The position numbers and the translations under genes are program-made. 64,000 nucleotides of DNA, from positions 27,549,097 to 27,613,096 of the forward strand of contig NC_052511.1 of assembly GCF_014356525.2 (NCBI RefSeq). Reading direction: 5' to 3'. A model generated the notes under the pieces. That model ran no database searches. It had not been told where the DNA came from and saw only the letters and a program-made list of their open reading frames with translations. Source of the stretch: Nilaparvata lugens (lineage: Eukaryota > Arthropoda > Insecta > Hemiptera > Delphacidae). Shown piece by piece: positions 43,501 to 51,349 of this stretch (positions are counted from its first letter, which is position 1; every line of letters begins with the position of its first letter).

Positions 43501-45429
43501 CCATAATCAAAAAAATATTTCAACAGAAATTGTGTGGTTAATGATATTTTTAGAAATCATAATGATTTATAATTGAACAATATGGTAACTGAATCATTCT
43601 TCTTTGATCAATATAGTGAGATAAACCTTCGAAAAGGCGGTTATTTCCAAATATTGATCCTTTTGTCTCAATCCTTGGTGGATATTAAACATGGTTACAC
43701 ACTTTTTTATGTCTGTAGTGTACTTAAATTATTATCAAACTGTATACAATATCAGTTATTACTAAATGAATGAATATGGAAATAATTCAAATTATTCAAT
43801 TTATTGACTTGACTTAATTTAGAATGTTATCATTTTTCTATCATTTCTCTCTCTTTTCCTATCTGCATTTCCATACTTTTGTTATTAATAAATTGATTAA
43901 TTCAATGTTGTCTGCTCTCAAGAACCTGATCTCTTATGCATCTATTCAATTATTATAATAAATTAGTAATTAATCCAATTCATTATTTGCAGAAAGAAGA
44001 AGATGAAGAAGAAGAAACAACAATAGAAGAGGTAATGGAAGAGCTGCAAAACATAATCAACGACGCAGAAACCGATTATGTGGCTGAAAAAGATCGCAAC
44101 GCCATACTGAAACGTCAGGCTTTAGAGAAGGAGGAAACTGTGCTGGGGAAACATTATCAGAGACTGATCGGACGGTCCAGTAACGATCTGACATCAGAAG
44201 CACTGATTTTGGAAGATGAAGCTGATATTGTTCCAGGGAAACTGCTACCTCAACCACCTAGAAGATCTCGCAGTTTATTTTTGCCCGACAGAGATAACTA
44301 CGATCATCATAACATATTTTTCGAAGACGATGAAAGCATGGAGAGTTCAGATTCACTGCTCAGTACATCGAGGGATAATACGGTTGATAGTGAGCCTCCT
44401 CACGGTGTTTTCACTAGGAGTGGAGCTCTGCGCAGGCGTGAAACTTTGGTGATTGATAGACGATTTGAGGGTACTCAAAGAGATCCTGTCAGGAGAAGCG
44501 AAACTTTTCACCATGTACATAAAAATCCACCCAACAGAAATAACTCTCATAACAATCTTGAAATGAATAAAAATTTGAACAACAGGTACATAAATGGAGA
44601 TACTAGTAATAGTTATCATAGAGGAGTAGTTAATGAGCAGAATGTTATAAGACGTGGTAGCTTTGATGGTTTGTTTTATGTGAATGAAGTTGTGGAGAGG
44701 CCAATAATATCATCAGAACCTTCAACGAAACCTAGAGGTACAACTATTTTCATCAACAAATCCCCGGATCTGAATTGCAATCGTAAGCTGAAATCGAAGA
44801 GCTTAGATAGAATCGGAGAAGGTTTGGATAGTATGGTTGATATTGTTGTAACCTCCAATTCAGTCGAAAATCGACGAAATTTTGTGAGTTCAAGTAGGAG
44901 TGGCAGTAGTAGTTACATGAACGGTGAGGATGGTTTGAAAGTGAATGAGGAGGAGTATTCAAGTCATATCATTAACAATAAGGGATCGGCAGTGATTATT
45001 GTATCGAGGTCACCCAGCTCCAAACAAAAAGACTCAGATTCAAAGCAGTTCCTTAGTATAAGCACTAGCAGCTCAGGTAGTTGCAGTAGTGTAAGTATTG
45101 ATAAGAGTAATGTAGATAAATGTAGTACAAACAAGTCGGCAGATACAACGGCTTCCAAGTATTCAGAGAGGAATTCGTTTTTTCCTATACACAGGAACTC
45201 AACGCCCAACGATGGTCAGAAGTTCATCCTGAAACGTGGGCACACGAATGCAGGACTCTATTCTGGGCAACATACTGATAGAGACGTCAATTCTCCGGCT
45301 AATTGTGTACCAAGTAGTAGGAAGGCTTTGGGAGCTGATTATTACACAAGGAGTCTCAATACACTTCAAAATGTTAATCTAGCCTTGTCCACGAACAAGC
45401 TTGCTGATCTACCTTCAGGTCTCTATTAA
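20280..45429 (+). CDS. mwh: Multiple wing hairs-like GBD-FH3 protein, 5' end missing
   Basis: Six exons join in phase (20280-20473, 29877-30159, 39445-39708, 40714-40878, 42440-42697, 43993-45429), giving 866 codons plus TAA. Every junction has GT/AG. Domain order: N-terminal [13 protein letters not shown] segment; a GBD/FH3 armadillo-like region ([20 protein letters not shown] to about [17 protein letters not shown]); a coiled coil ([28 protein letters not shown]); an acidic Ser-rich segment; and a long disordered Ser/Asn/Arg-rich tail. No FH1 or FH2 domain follows, so this is not an actin-nucleating formin. In Drosophila, Mwh is a GBD-FH3 protein acting downstream of the planar polarity core to repress ectopic actin prehairs. 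Assignment rests on architecture and length. A formin-family relative that lost its FH2 domain is the alternative. Confidence 0.72.
20652..21386 (+). repeat. left terminal inverted repeat (735 bp)
   Basis: Matches the right arm with few substitutions and small indels. The outer 100 bp carries a cluster of short variant repeats around agctgccccaaa / agctggctcaaa. From about 20850 inward there are three diverged direct repeats of roughly 110-130 bp containing gaataactaagaaaccgtta and aagaataactttttccagta. The inner end is ctcaggttgtatt. Confidence 0.9.
21491..22630 (+). CDS. putative capsid-like protein of the long-TIR element
   Basis: An open frame of 379 codons between the TIRs, starting about 100 bp inside the left one. 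It follows a TGA at 21488-21490 and has no ATG until 21764, yet codons upstream of 21626 look coding ([20 protein letters not shown]). An ATG at 21487 in another frame runs only about 18 codons before a stop, so the 5' end may carry a small frame lesion. Motifs: [17 protein letters not shown], a conserved-looking [16 protein letters not shown], then [20 protein letters not shown]. There is no membrane segment, protease, polymerase or integrase motif. Beta-rich alternating composition and location suggest a double jelly-roll major capsid-like protein of Polinton or virus origin. This is inference and the function is unproven. Confidence 0.6.
   Translation, partial: VYHCIYTPYIQQTFNYNDEIRISLKQEDIYTPPSRSFLIIKGEIKVKDKNDVETKDFSLINNGVAYLFGEIRYELGGVGVDRILNVGLTKTMKNYLRQSKLNEKFMENAGWKLTGWKSLDKFCFCIPLDMWLGVMEDYRKVLLNVCQEIVLLRSSSDLNCIESETAKSVKIDITKLQWKVPYIHTSDTVCLNLLSLTHSDIQITIPFRSWELPGHEFPQLPETTNLQWTVKTTLNILKPRFIILGFQKNRKNVITANRSHFNFCNLNNVNLYLNAQSFPYENIIGNKHLLYHMFSEFQNEYYPYNSSTSIEYKTFDEYAPLVVIDCSKKNELLKSGAIDIKLTLETTNNFSEKTSAYCLILYDNEFEYTPLSGTVKRVL
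22716..23339 (-). pseudogene. decayed second gene of the long-TIR element
   Basis: Minus-strand coding-like remnants converge on the + gene, ending 86 bp from it. An ATG frame at 23339-23169 reads [19 protein letters not shown] and continues to a TGA. Further down, about 22893-22750 reads [19 protein letters not shown] and [11 protein letters not shown], then a frame change leads to [12 protein letters not shown] and a TAG at 22716. Between them lie stops and a direct duplication (gtgagtacacccagaaa, twice). I do not recognise the protein. A structural or accessory protein partnered with the capsid-like product is possible. Confidence 0.45.
23365..24111 (-). repeat. right terminal inverted repeat (747 bp)
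   Basis: Reverse complement of 20652-21386, running from aatacaacctgag at the inner end to ttacccctact at the outer end. Slightly longer than the left arm through small insertions, for example in the repeated agctttgagcc block near 24050. Confidence 0.9.
24504..25170. mobile_element. non-autonomous element with ~100-bp inverted ends
   Basis: The left end (ggtattttgcgaatgcat onward, through gatatccaacaaac and ccaaaaaatgcatacactct) is mirrored at the right (agagtgtatacattttttgg, gtttgttggatatcag, aaaatacc). Arms are about 100 bp with mismatches and an indel. No transposase. The flanks give no clear target duplication. Confidence 0.7.
25171..28741. other. intronic DNA, nothing recognised
   Basis: Part of mwh intron 1. 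Several short open frames on both strands show no domain, repeat or splice support. Confidence 0.45.
28745..29068. mobile_element. 324-bp MITE, TTA-flanked (Harbinger-like)
   Basis: Terminal inverted repeats agccgtgtccacactgaa and ttcagtgtggacacagct (one mismatch) are flanked by TTA at 28742-28744 and 29069-29071. The interior has inverted sub-repeats based on aacatgtttg / caaacattgtttgtc. A 3-bp TTA duplication is typical of PIF/Harbinger MITEs. Open frames crossing it are incidental. Confidence 0.75.
29429..29580. repeat. foldback (hairpin) MITE
   Basis: A near-perfect palindrome about 150 bp long: gccggttgcccaaaagccgg pairs with ccggcttttgtgcaacctgg, and the arms continue through ggttaaattttatttaatca to a centre around ttcttttcgaaaaag. 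A fragment of the centre is repeated at 29600-29632. Confidence 0.8.
29877..30159 (+). CDS. mwh: mwh-like exon B (GBD/FH3 core)
   Basis: The acceptor is ggatgtag ending at 29876, chosen over the downstream gcag because only it keeps the phase and yields [14 protein letters not shown], the usual start of a GBD-FH3 helix pair. The donor is gtatat at 30160. The exon ends in phase 0 with [10 protein letters not shown], which joins seamlessly to LLTKTCE of the next exon. GC content is far above the introns. Confidence 0.85.
31492..32095 (+). other. cluster of short open frames, unexplained
   Basis: Three successive + strand frames (31492-31713, 31710-31901, 31907-32095) in three different phases read non-low-complexity peptides, such as [20 protein letters not shown] and [19 protein letters not shown]. 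They may be remnants of one gene with indels, perhaps from a mobile element, or chance frames. I recognise no family. Confidence 0.25.
33959..34204 (+). repeat. hexamer-based minisatellite (ccaatg/ccaata type)
   Basis: About 245 bp of imperfect 6-, 12- and 18-bp units such as acgccaatatct and atgccaatgcct, with few gaps. The period is a multiple of three, so all frames stay open and give artefactual Asn/Ala, Pro/Met/Thr or His/Trp/Arg repeats on both strands. Confidence 0.9.
34531..34690 (+). repeat. 64-bp tandem repeat, 2.5 copies
   Basis: Units start at 34531, 34595 and 34659 with gtatcgagtttggtat or a one-base variant. The first two are nearly identical and the third is truncated and diverged after gtatac. 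Confidence 0.92.
35110..36815. mobile_element. hAT-like non-autonomous transposon
   Basis: A 1706-bp element with 15-bp ends cagtggcggttctag and its complement, flanked by an 8-bp target duplication gaaacgta (35102-35109 and 36816-36823), diagnostic of hAT-type integration. An internal pair of inverted arms (35620-35657 and 36517-36554, cattgattgtgttcatggga onward) marks a nested element or a second palindrome. No transposase frame is visible. Confidence 0.88.
38292..38398. repeat. short inverted repeat
   Basis: tgcgcaaagtttgtttgctg pairs with cagcaaactgtcactttgca across a centre containing ttattccgcactcgcctat. It looks like a foldback MITE or a fragment of one. Confidence 0.6.
39445..39708 (+). 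CDS. mwh: mwh-like exon C (end of FH3)
   Basis: Acceptor gtttgcag at 39437-39444, donor gtacta at 39709, phase 0 at both ends, 88 codons. It encodes [33 protein letters not shown] and [20 protein letters not shown], matching the FH3 pattern (GHxxVxxA, RFxxLV, FINA). Marked GC-rich codon use relative to the introns. Confidence 0.88.
39913..40178. repeat. foldback MITE in mwh intron 3
   Basis: aactaggaaactatcag at the left is mirrored by ctgatagttttctagtt at the right. Inner arms pair through tttgacgttttgaaactttt and its diverged complement (agtttaagaacgtcagacaa). It begins 205 bp after exon C. Confidence 0.7.
40469..40503 (+). repeat. (GT)n microsatellite
   Basis: About 17 uninterrupted GT units in mwh intron 3. 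Confidence 0.95.
40714..40878 (+). CDS. mwh: mwh-like exon D (coiled coil)
   Basis: Acceptor atttgcag ending 40713, donor gtaagt at 40879, 55 codons in phase 0. It encodes [20 protein letters not shown] followed by a heptad-like [18 protein letters not shown], the C-terminal edge of FH3 leading into a coiled coil. Confidence 0.85.
40879..42439 (+). other. mwh-like intron 4, nothing recognised
   Basis: AT-rich intronic DNA of 1.56 kb. Open frames around 41643-41885 are Phe/Ile/Leu-rich and unsupported. Confidence 0.5.
42440..42697 (+). CDS. mwh: mwh-like exon E
   Basis: Acceptor ctgtgcag ending 42439, donor gtgagt at 42698, 86 codons in phase 0. Continues the helix ([20 protein letters not shown]), then turns acidic and Ser-rich ([18 protein letters not shown]) and ends with [18 protein letters not shown]. 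Confidence 0.85.
42830..43372 (+). repeat. diverged tandem duplication in mwh intron 5
   Basis: Two blocks of about 230 bp (from near 42830 and near 43130) share ttcaaaaatagttttga, ttgatttctaaaacaa and gaatatcagctacaaaacaa in the same order, with many substitutions and indels. Confidence 0.7.
43993..45429 (+). CDS. mwh: mwh-like exon F, C-terminal tail and stop
   Basis: Acceptor attatttgcag ending 43992, frame open for 478 codons to TAA. It begins with an acidic coil ([20 protein letters not shown]), then [20 protein letters not shown], followed by a basic/proline patch ([20 protein letters not shown]) and a long low-complexity Ser/Asn/Arg tail with several RRSET- and KSKSLDR-like motifs that could be phosphorylated. 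No FH2 domain is present. Confidence 0.88.
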   Translation, partial: KEEDEEEETTIEEVMEELQNIINDAETDYVAEKDRNAILKRQALEKEETVLGKHYQRLIGRSSNDLTSEALILEDEADIVPGKLLPQPPRRSRSLFLPDRDNYDHHNIFFEDDESMESSDSLLSTSRDNTVDSEPPHGVFTRSGALRRRETLVIDRRFEGTQRDPVRRSETFHHVHKNPPNRNNSHNNLEMNKNLNNRYINGDTSNSYHRGVVNEQNVIRRGSFDGLFYVNEVVERPIISSEPSTKPRGTTIFINKSPDLNCNRKLKSKSLDRIGEGLDSMVDIVVTSNSVENRRNFVSSSRSGSSSYMNGEDGLKVNEEEYSSHIINNKGSAVIIVSRSPSSKQKDSDSKQFLSISTSSSGSCSSVSIDKSNVDKCSTNKSADTTASKYSERNSFFPIHRNSTPNDGQKFILKRGHTNAGLYSGQHTDRDVNSPANCVPSSRKALGADYYTRSLNTLQNVNLALSTNKLADLPSGLY

Positions 45430-47262
45430 TGCAACTTGAATTAGATCAGTCTGATGCAAATATGGTGACAAAATATACTAGGTACACAAATAAAATATTC
45501 AATATCAATTCTATAGATACTGACATTTTTCGGCATCAAAATAAAGATATCACGAAAATACAAGATTATAGAATAAGCAAAATGTTATAAATATTCATTG
45601 GGGCTGTATTTATATGGTAGTTGTGAACTACTCACATTACTAATAAAAACTCCATACTATCGTCACCAATTTTTAAATATTACTGACTATGTTTACTTAC
45701 TGACTAATATATGTTTCTGATGTGTGATATGAGTGTTATTTTGACTTAAAAAAGAATAATTGCGATTTGCATTTGAACTTTTGAAAGAAGATGAACCAGC
45801 ATCAGATTAATTATGGATTACAACTCATCACTTATCGGTATTATTATCGAGGTTATTAAAATAACATTAATAAGATGATTTATTCATCTTAGGGAACTAG
45901 AATAAGTGGGAAAGTCCTCAAACCATAATATTGAAATTGGATAAAACCTTTTTTGTGAAAAGTTTCGACAATGCTTCATTACGGAAGGTTTAATAGTAAA
46001 ATTACTCTAATTTGATACAATTTTTGAATTCATTATTGATGTTGTAAACACTTTCCATGATTGAATAACTCTGGTTTCATTGATAATTAGTTATTATTAT
46101 AAATTCATTAATCTATTAAATTCATAAATTTGAATTTCCTTTTTTTAATTATCAATTTATTAATAAGGACACAGCTTTGTGTTGAAACCATCCAAATGCA
46201 GTTCTGTGAGTTGATATGAGGTGAATTGACAATGAAATTATTGTTTTCAAATACTGTAATTTGATTCAAGAGAATTTCTACTAGGTAACCAAAGATAGCA
46301 ATCAATTTCAACTTCAATTATTTTAGATTGTAAAAGCGTTTTGGGAAGATTAGTTTAGACACCCAAAATGCTATGTATTGCGAGAAATTAAATTAAAATT
46401 GGCGGATCTATGTAATATAAAAATGTATAAATAAATTTAAGTACCTACTATAGTATTTAAAATTAATTACGAGTAAATTTTCTACAGTTTCATTCATCAA
46501 TTTGTTTAGAAAAACAACTAGATGTTAAATTGTATAATGGGTACTGTGAATAAATGTGAGTGATTAAATTAGTGTTGACTTTGAATTGTTTTATAATGTG
46601 CAATAATTTTCTTAGTCTTTTTATTTTCTCAGATCTCATCAGTATTGTATATTCATGTTCATTATAGTTAATCTACTTCAGTCTGTATATTTTTGTGTGT
46701 AAGTTTATTCTGAACAGTTTTTTTTATCGAGTGATACTTTAATTATTGTATAAACTAAAATTATATGTAATTAGGCAGTATACTAAATTGTATATTACAA
46801 AAATGATTCATGGATTGAGTTTCATAGATGAATGGATGGTTTTATTTTATATATGATTATTTTCACTGCTAACCTAAACCTTCAAAGTTTGATTTTATCA
46901 AATTTCAAATGTCATTGACACATCTTTTTCTGTTTTAGCATGATAAAACAACTTTGAAATTTTATACCATTATCAGTTTTGATAATATGCCAAACTCGAA
47001 TAAATCTTTTCAATGGCTCATTTTATTGCTATTTGAGCTTGTATAATGACAAGTACCGTAGAGTATTTCATTAGTATAGAACTTAGAAACACAACAATCA
47101 ATATTATTAACTGTCATGCTGTAGAGAATTACTGTTTTGTGTAAATTTTTGTTTTTGGAAATTTTTTTATGGTGTTGGACTCATTTTTTGATGTATAGTC
47201 TGGTGCATATTTTGTTTTCTGTATGACTGTGCTGTGTGAAATAAAAGTTTTTTCTCAAGTGT
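45430..47262 (+). other. probable 3' UTR of mwh-like gene
   Basis: AT-rich non-coding sequence after the stop. Candidate polyadenylation signals AATAAA lie at 45642-45647, 46549-46554 and 47240-47245, the last followed by a T-rich and GT-containing stretch. The true end is not determinable by eye. Confidence 0.4.
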
Positions 47263-48615
47263 TGGTTTCAATTTTACCTTTCCACTTGAGACTAATTAGA
47301 ATTCACATTGATTTTGGTTTAATAATGTATGAAATTTCAGAATTTAAAATCACCTTCGTGCTAAAAATGTGTTGTTGAAAAAATAGAAAAAGGGTAAAAA
47401 GTGTTTCATTCTACAATAGGGAAGCATAATCATATTAATCATTTAAATGAGTTCATCTATAGTTTGATCATAAATCAAAAAGTTTTTCAATGTTTTAAGG
47501 ATTCTATTATAATAAATATTGTGTAATTCATTCAACATTTAATCTAATGTACTGTTTTATTTAAAATTCGCATTCAGTCAAGACCGCAGATGCTAGAAGA
47601 GAAAAATCTTTCAATTTTTTACAATAATTATCCATCTTGTAGACTTTACGAAATACCACAAAAAGAAACTCAATAAATTCAAACTACCACCGTACCAATT
47701 ACAGTACATATTGTACTATATTATTATTATATTACTCCAGTCAAATGTAAATACCTAATTCTTATTTGCCTCTGTTCAATAAAAGCGACTCTTCCAAGCA
47801 ACGAGATATTCATTTATTTCTTCCAATATTGATATTACATTCTCATTTTAACAGTTACAATATAATGATCATAATTTATAATATAATGTATTTATATCTG
47901 AATGAAATTGAATAGAATAATAATAAGATTTTCCTAAAGAATATCATAGCTCATAATGATCTGATTTCTCGCCTTCAGATATTCGTCTATTGTGCTAAAA
48001 AACTATTGAAATTAAAATTGGTGTATTTCTGATCCTAACAAATATTATTAAACAATAATAGAACATGGTGAGTTGACCCATCAATATTATTATTCTATTT
48101 ACCAATGGATTTTAATAATTTTTAATCGATATTTGGCAATATTCTGGTATAAGTAATCCCGTAAATTCTGGGATTGAAGTGATCTCGGGATTTCTGGGTA
48201 TCAGAATTATACCGGGATATCGGGATTGACGTTCCTGATTACAGTATTTGTATCAATTATTTCAAAGATTGAAATCTTAGTCTAAAAAGCTTGCAAGAGA
48301 AAATCCCTTTCTTCATCATTCAAAGGACATTTACTTATTAATTTATTCAACTTCCAACGGTACAACACCAATTTTACAAATATTTTTTAACATTGAGAGA
48401 TAGGAAATAAATATTGCATTAGCAGTAACTTACTCAGAAATAAAAATTATATAAGTATTTTTTAATTATCTTCATTCACTTTTATAACAAAAAACAAATA
48501 ATAGCTCATCGAAGTAAAAATATCGAAAATAGTTTTGACTTATAATCGCTTAGATTGAGAAACATGAACATCATTAAATTTTAACTCAATCATCTTACCA
48601 TTAACGGTATGTTGT
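47263..48615. other. intergenic AT-rich DNA, nothing recognised
   Basis: No gene or repeat boundary apparent. A short run near 48150-48230 repeats cgggat/gggatt words but is not a clear element. Confidence 0.4.
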
Positions 48616-48824
48616 AAGCCCAGGTCACACTTATCATCATGGAGCATTCCGATCCTACATATGTCCGATATTTCTGTCAGGCAGGCGGAAGGGTGGTGGT
48701 GGGACAGATAATGATCATATTACATGACGGACAAGTGTGTCATGCACTATTCCAGACCGTAGTCATCACTAATCATGTAATGTGAACGGATCGGAAAGCT
48801 GCATGATAAGAGTAGCCCGGGCTT
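48616..48824. repeat. small MITE-like inverted repeat
   Basis: Left end aagcccaggtcacacttatc and right end gataagagtagcccgggctt form imperfect inverted ends about 27 bp long. No coding. No clear target duplication. Confidence 0.5.
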
Positions 48825-49024
48825 GAATGTTTCGAGCCTGATAGTGAAAAATGTCTGAGCATGATGATTGTGTCCTCTGCTTAATCGAATAATATTAAGG
48901 CTGTGCAAAGGTAAAAGTAAACTTTCTTCTTGTGATATTTTTGAAAGTTTTTCGACTTGTATATCATAAAGCTATCAAAATGTTAAAGTTTTCTTAGGAA
49001 AAAAATTTTTCCGAACATTACTTT

Positions 49025-49400
49025 GAGGTCTTCCGAACGTAGTGAGGTCTATGTTTCAACTCGATTTGCTTTCGTCTGTCTGTATGTAACGCGATTACGG
49101 CCAAACGCGTTGATAGAATTCGATGAGATTTGGCAGGAATATTCCTTTTGCAACTGCGCGTCAATGTATACACAAGGTTTTTTTGAAATTTTGCATTTTA
49201 ATGATACCGTAATATGAATAGAAAAGGAATTCCTCCATACTCTGATATCGCAATATTATATCATCAACTTTGAAGATAGGATCAATCAGACTATAGAATT
49301 ATTCATAATCAATCAGCTGACAAGTGGATTATTCATTGCATGCAATACACAGATGTCTGGCCGTATCTATTTCTATAAGGTAGAGTCTATGATTTTTATG
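49025..49400 (+). repeat. dispersed repeat family A, diverged copy
   Basis: Shares order and landmarks with the 5950-6357 copy (gtagtgaggtct, aaacgcgttgatagaatt, gcgcgtcaatgtatacacaa, tcagactatagaattattca, cataaggtctat-like end) but is clearly older. Confidence 0.6.
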
Positions 49401-49667
49401 ATGCGTGCCCATCAGTATCATATTCTCACATTCGAAAAACAAATTTAATAGGTGATTGAGAATAAAACAGAAAATGATTAAATTAACTGAATAATGCTGA
49501 AGAAATTATAATATTCTTGATTGAAAAAAATCAATTTTAAAATAGTTGAGAAATATTTTTATCAGATGGAAAGATTATCACGAAACTGGATAAATCATCA
49601 TATGGGATACAAACGTGAATTGAGTTTATAAGTGAGTTTCTGATCTTGGAGAAAACAAATAACTAGT

Positions 49668-50186
49668 AAACTAGTAGTTCTGTGAACAGTAGACCTCACG
49701 CAGTTTTCTCATCCACAAGTACCTGATTGAAACTATAGACCTTATGGAAATACAGCAATAGGCTGGCTTCTCCACACAAATGTGTGTAATCACTTGTCAG
49801 CTGATTTATGATGAATAATTCTATAGTCTGATTTTTACTCTAATATTGACGTATGAAGGAGGCTCCTTTTTCCTTTTATATTACCTATCCTTGAAATGCA
49901 AAATTTCCAAAAACGTTGTATATAGGTCGACGCGAAATTTATAAAGGAACATACCTGTCAAATCTCATGAAAATTTATTACCGCGTTTCGCCGTAAATGC
50001 GCAACATATAAACATTTAAACATTAAGAGAAATGCCAAACCGTGACTTGAATCTTAGACCTCATTTCGGTCGGTCAATCACTTCGCTCAGTCAATTATGA
50101 TTCAACTGAATTAACTAGAACAGGGCATCAGATACTTGTGGATGAGAAAACTGCGTGAGGTCTAATGTTCACAGAACTACTAGTTT
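49668..50186 (-). mobile_element. dispersed repeat family A, complete copy with TIRs
   Basis: About 519 bp with inverted ends of roughly 55 bp (aaactagtagttctgtgaac onward, including tagacctcacgcagttttct). Its interior matches 5950-6357 on the opposite strand. The presence of both ends here defines the family as a non-autonomous TIR element. No transposase frame. Target duplication is obscured by the local ctagtaaactagtag repeat. Confidence 0.75.
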
Positions 50187-51172
50187 CTTTTTTTGGATAC
50201 ATGAGCGTCTAAAGTTGAAATTTTTGGGCCAGAACATTTCAAGTTCGGTAGGAGATAAATCCATGCTATTTGGAGGATAGATTCTTTATGGCATTGTTGA
50301 TTTAATAAAACAAAAATTTTCTAGAGATATCAATTTTCGAGATTATTCAATTTACCTTACCAAAAATACTCAACTGAAAGTTATTTTTGGTGATAACTCA
50401 ACTAAAAGTTATTTTTGCTCATTTTTAGTAAATTGAATAACTTATAATTCAATAAATTTAATAACAATAATTGATATTTTTAGATTTTTTTGTTTTATTA
50501 GATCAACCATGAAGAATATATCCTATAAATCTCGAAGAACTTTGAAAAATATGACCAGTAGAAAGTTTATTAGCCTTTGCATAGCCTTAATATTTATTAT
50601 TCATACAAAAGAGCCATGGATCCAATGTGTCGCAATATATAAATAATATAGCATTGATGTGATCCAAACTATTTGGAACAATTTGACAATGAATATTAAT
50701 CAATATTTTCATAGAAATGAAGGAGCGATTAACTTTTTGCTATTCAGCAAGATCGCAAATGACCTTCATTTTAAATTTAAGCGCGAAAGATAAGCACTCT
50801 CACGAACGCAAACATGCACAATAAAATAATTTTTGACAAATGTACAAATAACTCCTCAATTAGAATTTACTCATGATATTTATTTCAATTTTTTGAAAAT
50901 TATATTGCCTGAAATTTATAACCATCATCTTCATTATTCTCATATTTGAATAAATGCGTCACATTTTTAGCCAACACGTTTTATGTTCATCACAACATTG
51001 CTTGCCAAACAGCTGACTCGGTAAGTCACAGTCAGTTTTCGTTTTGAGTTCGGTTCCTTTCTAGATAGGCAAGGCAAGTTCTCCTTGAATTTCCACGAAT
51101 GTAAAGTAGATAATTTCATAATATTTGTATAGATTCATTAGGAAAGTAATTTAAATTTCAAACATATTCAAA
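50187..51172. other. intergenic DNA and presumptive ZNF598 promoter/5' UTR
   Basis: No coding. The 160 bp before the ZNF598 ATG include a moderately GC-richer patch with cagtcagttttcgttttgag (51029-51048), where TCAGTT could serve as an insect-type initiator. No TATA box is obvious. The promoter assignment is speculative. Confidence 0.3.
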
Positions 51173-51349
51173 ATGTCAACGACTCGTGAGGATGAAAATT
51201 CCGAAAACACTTGTGTTGTATGCTTCAGAACAGTAGAAATTTTTTCTATTGGAGAATGCGATCATCCAGTGTGCTACGAATGCTCAACTAGAATGAGAGT
51301 TCTTTGCACACAAACTGAGTGCCCTATATGCAGACAAGAAATGCCAAAG
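51173..51349 (+). CDS. ZNF598: ZNF598 exon 1 (RING finger)
   Basis: Starts at ATG in context aaaatgtc and encodes TREDENSENTCVVCFRTVEI, then GECDHPVCYECSTRMRVLC and ECPICRQEMPK, all eight zinc ligands present. Donor gtaact at 51350, phase 0. Confidence 0.93.

Noticed and set aside
20280..45429. Calling the gene an actin-nucleating formin (FMNL, DAAM or FHOD type)
   Set aside because: No FH1 proline run or FH2 motif follows FH3. The last exon ends in a stop after a disordered tail.
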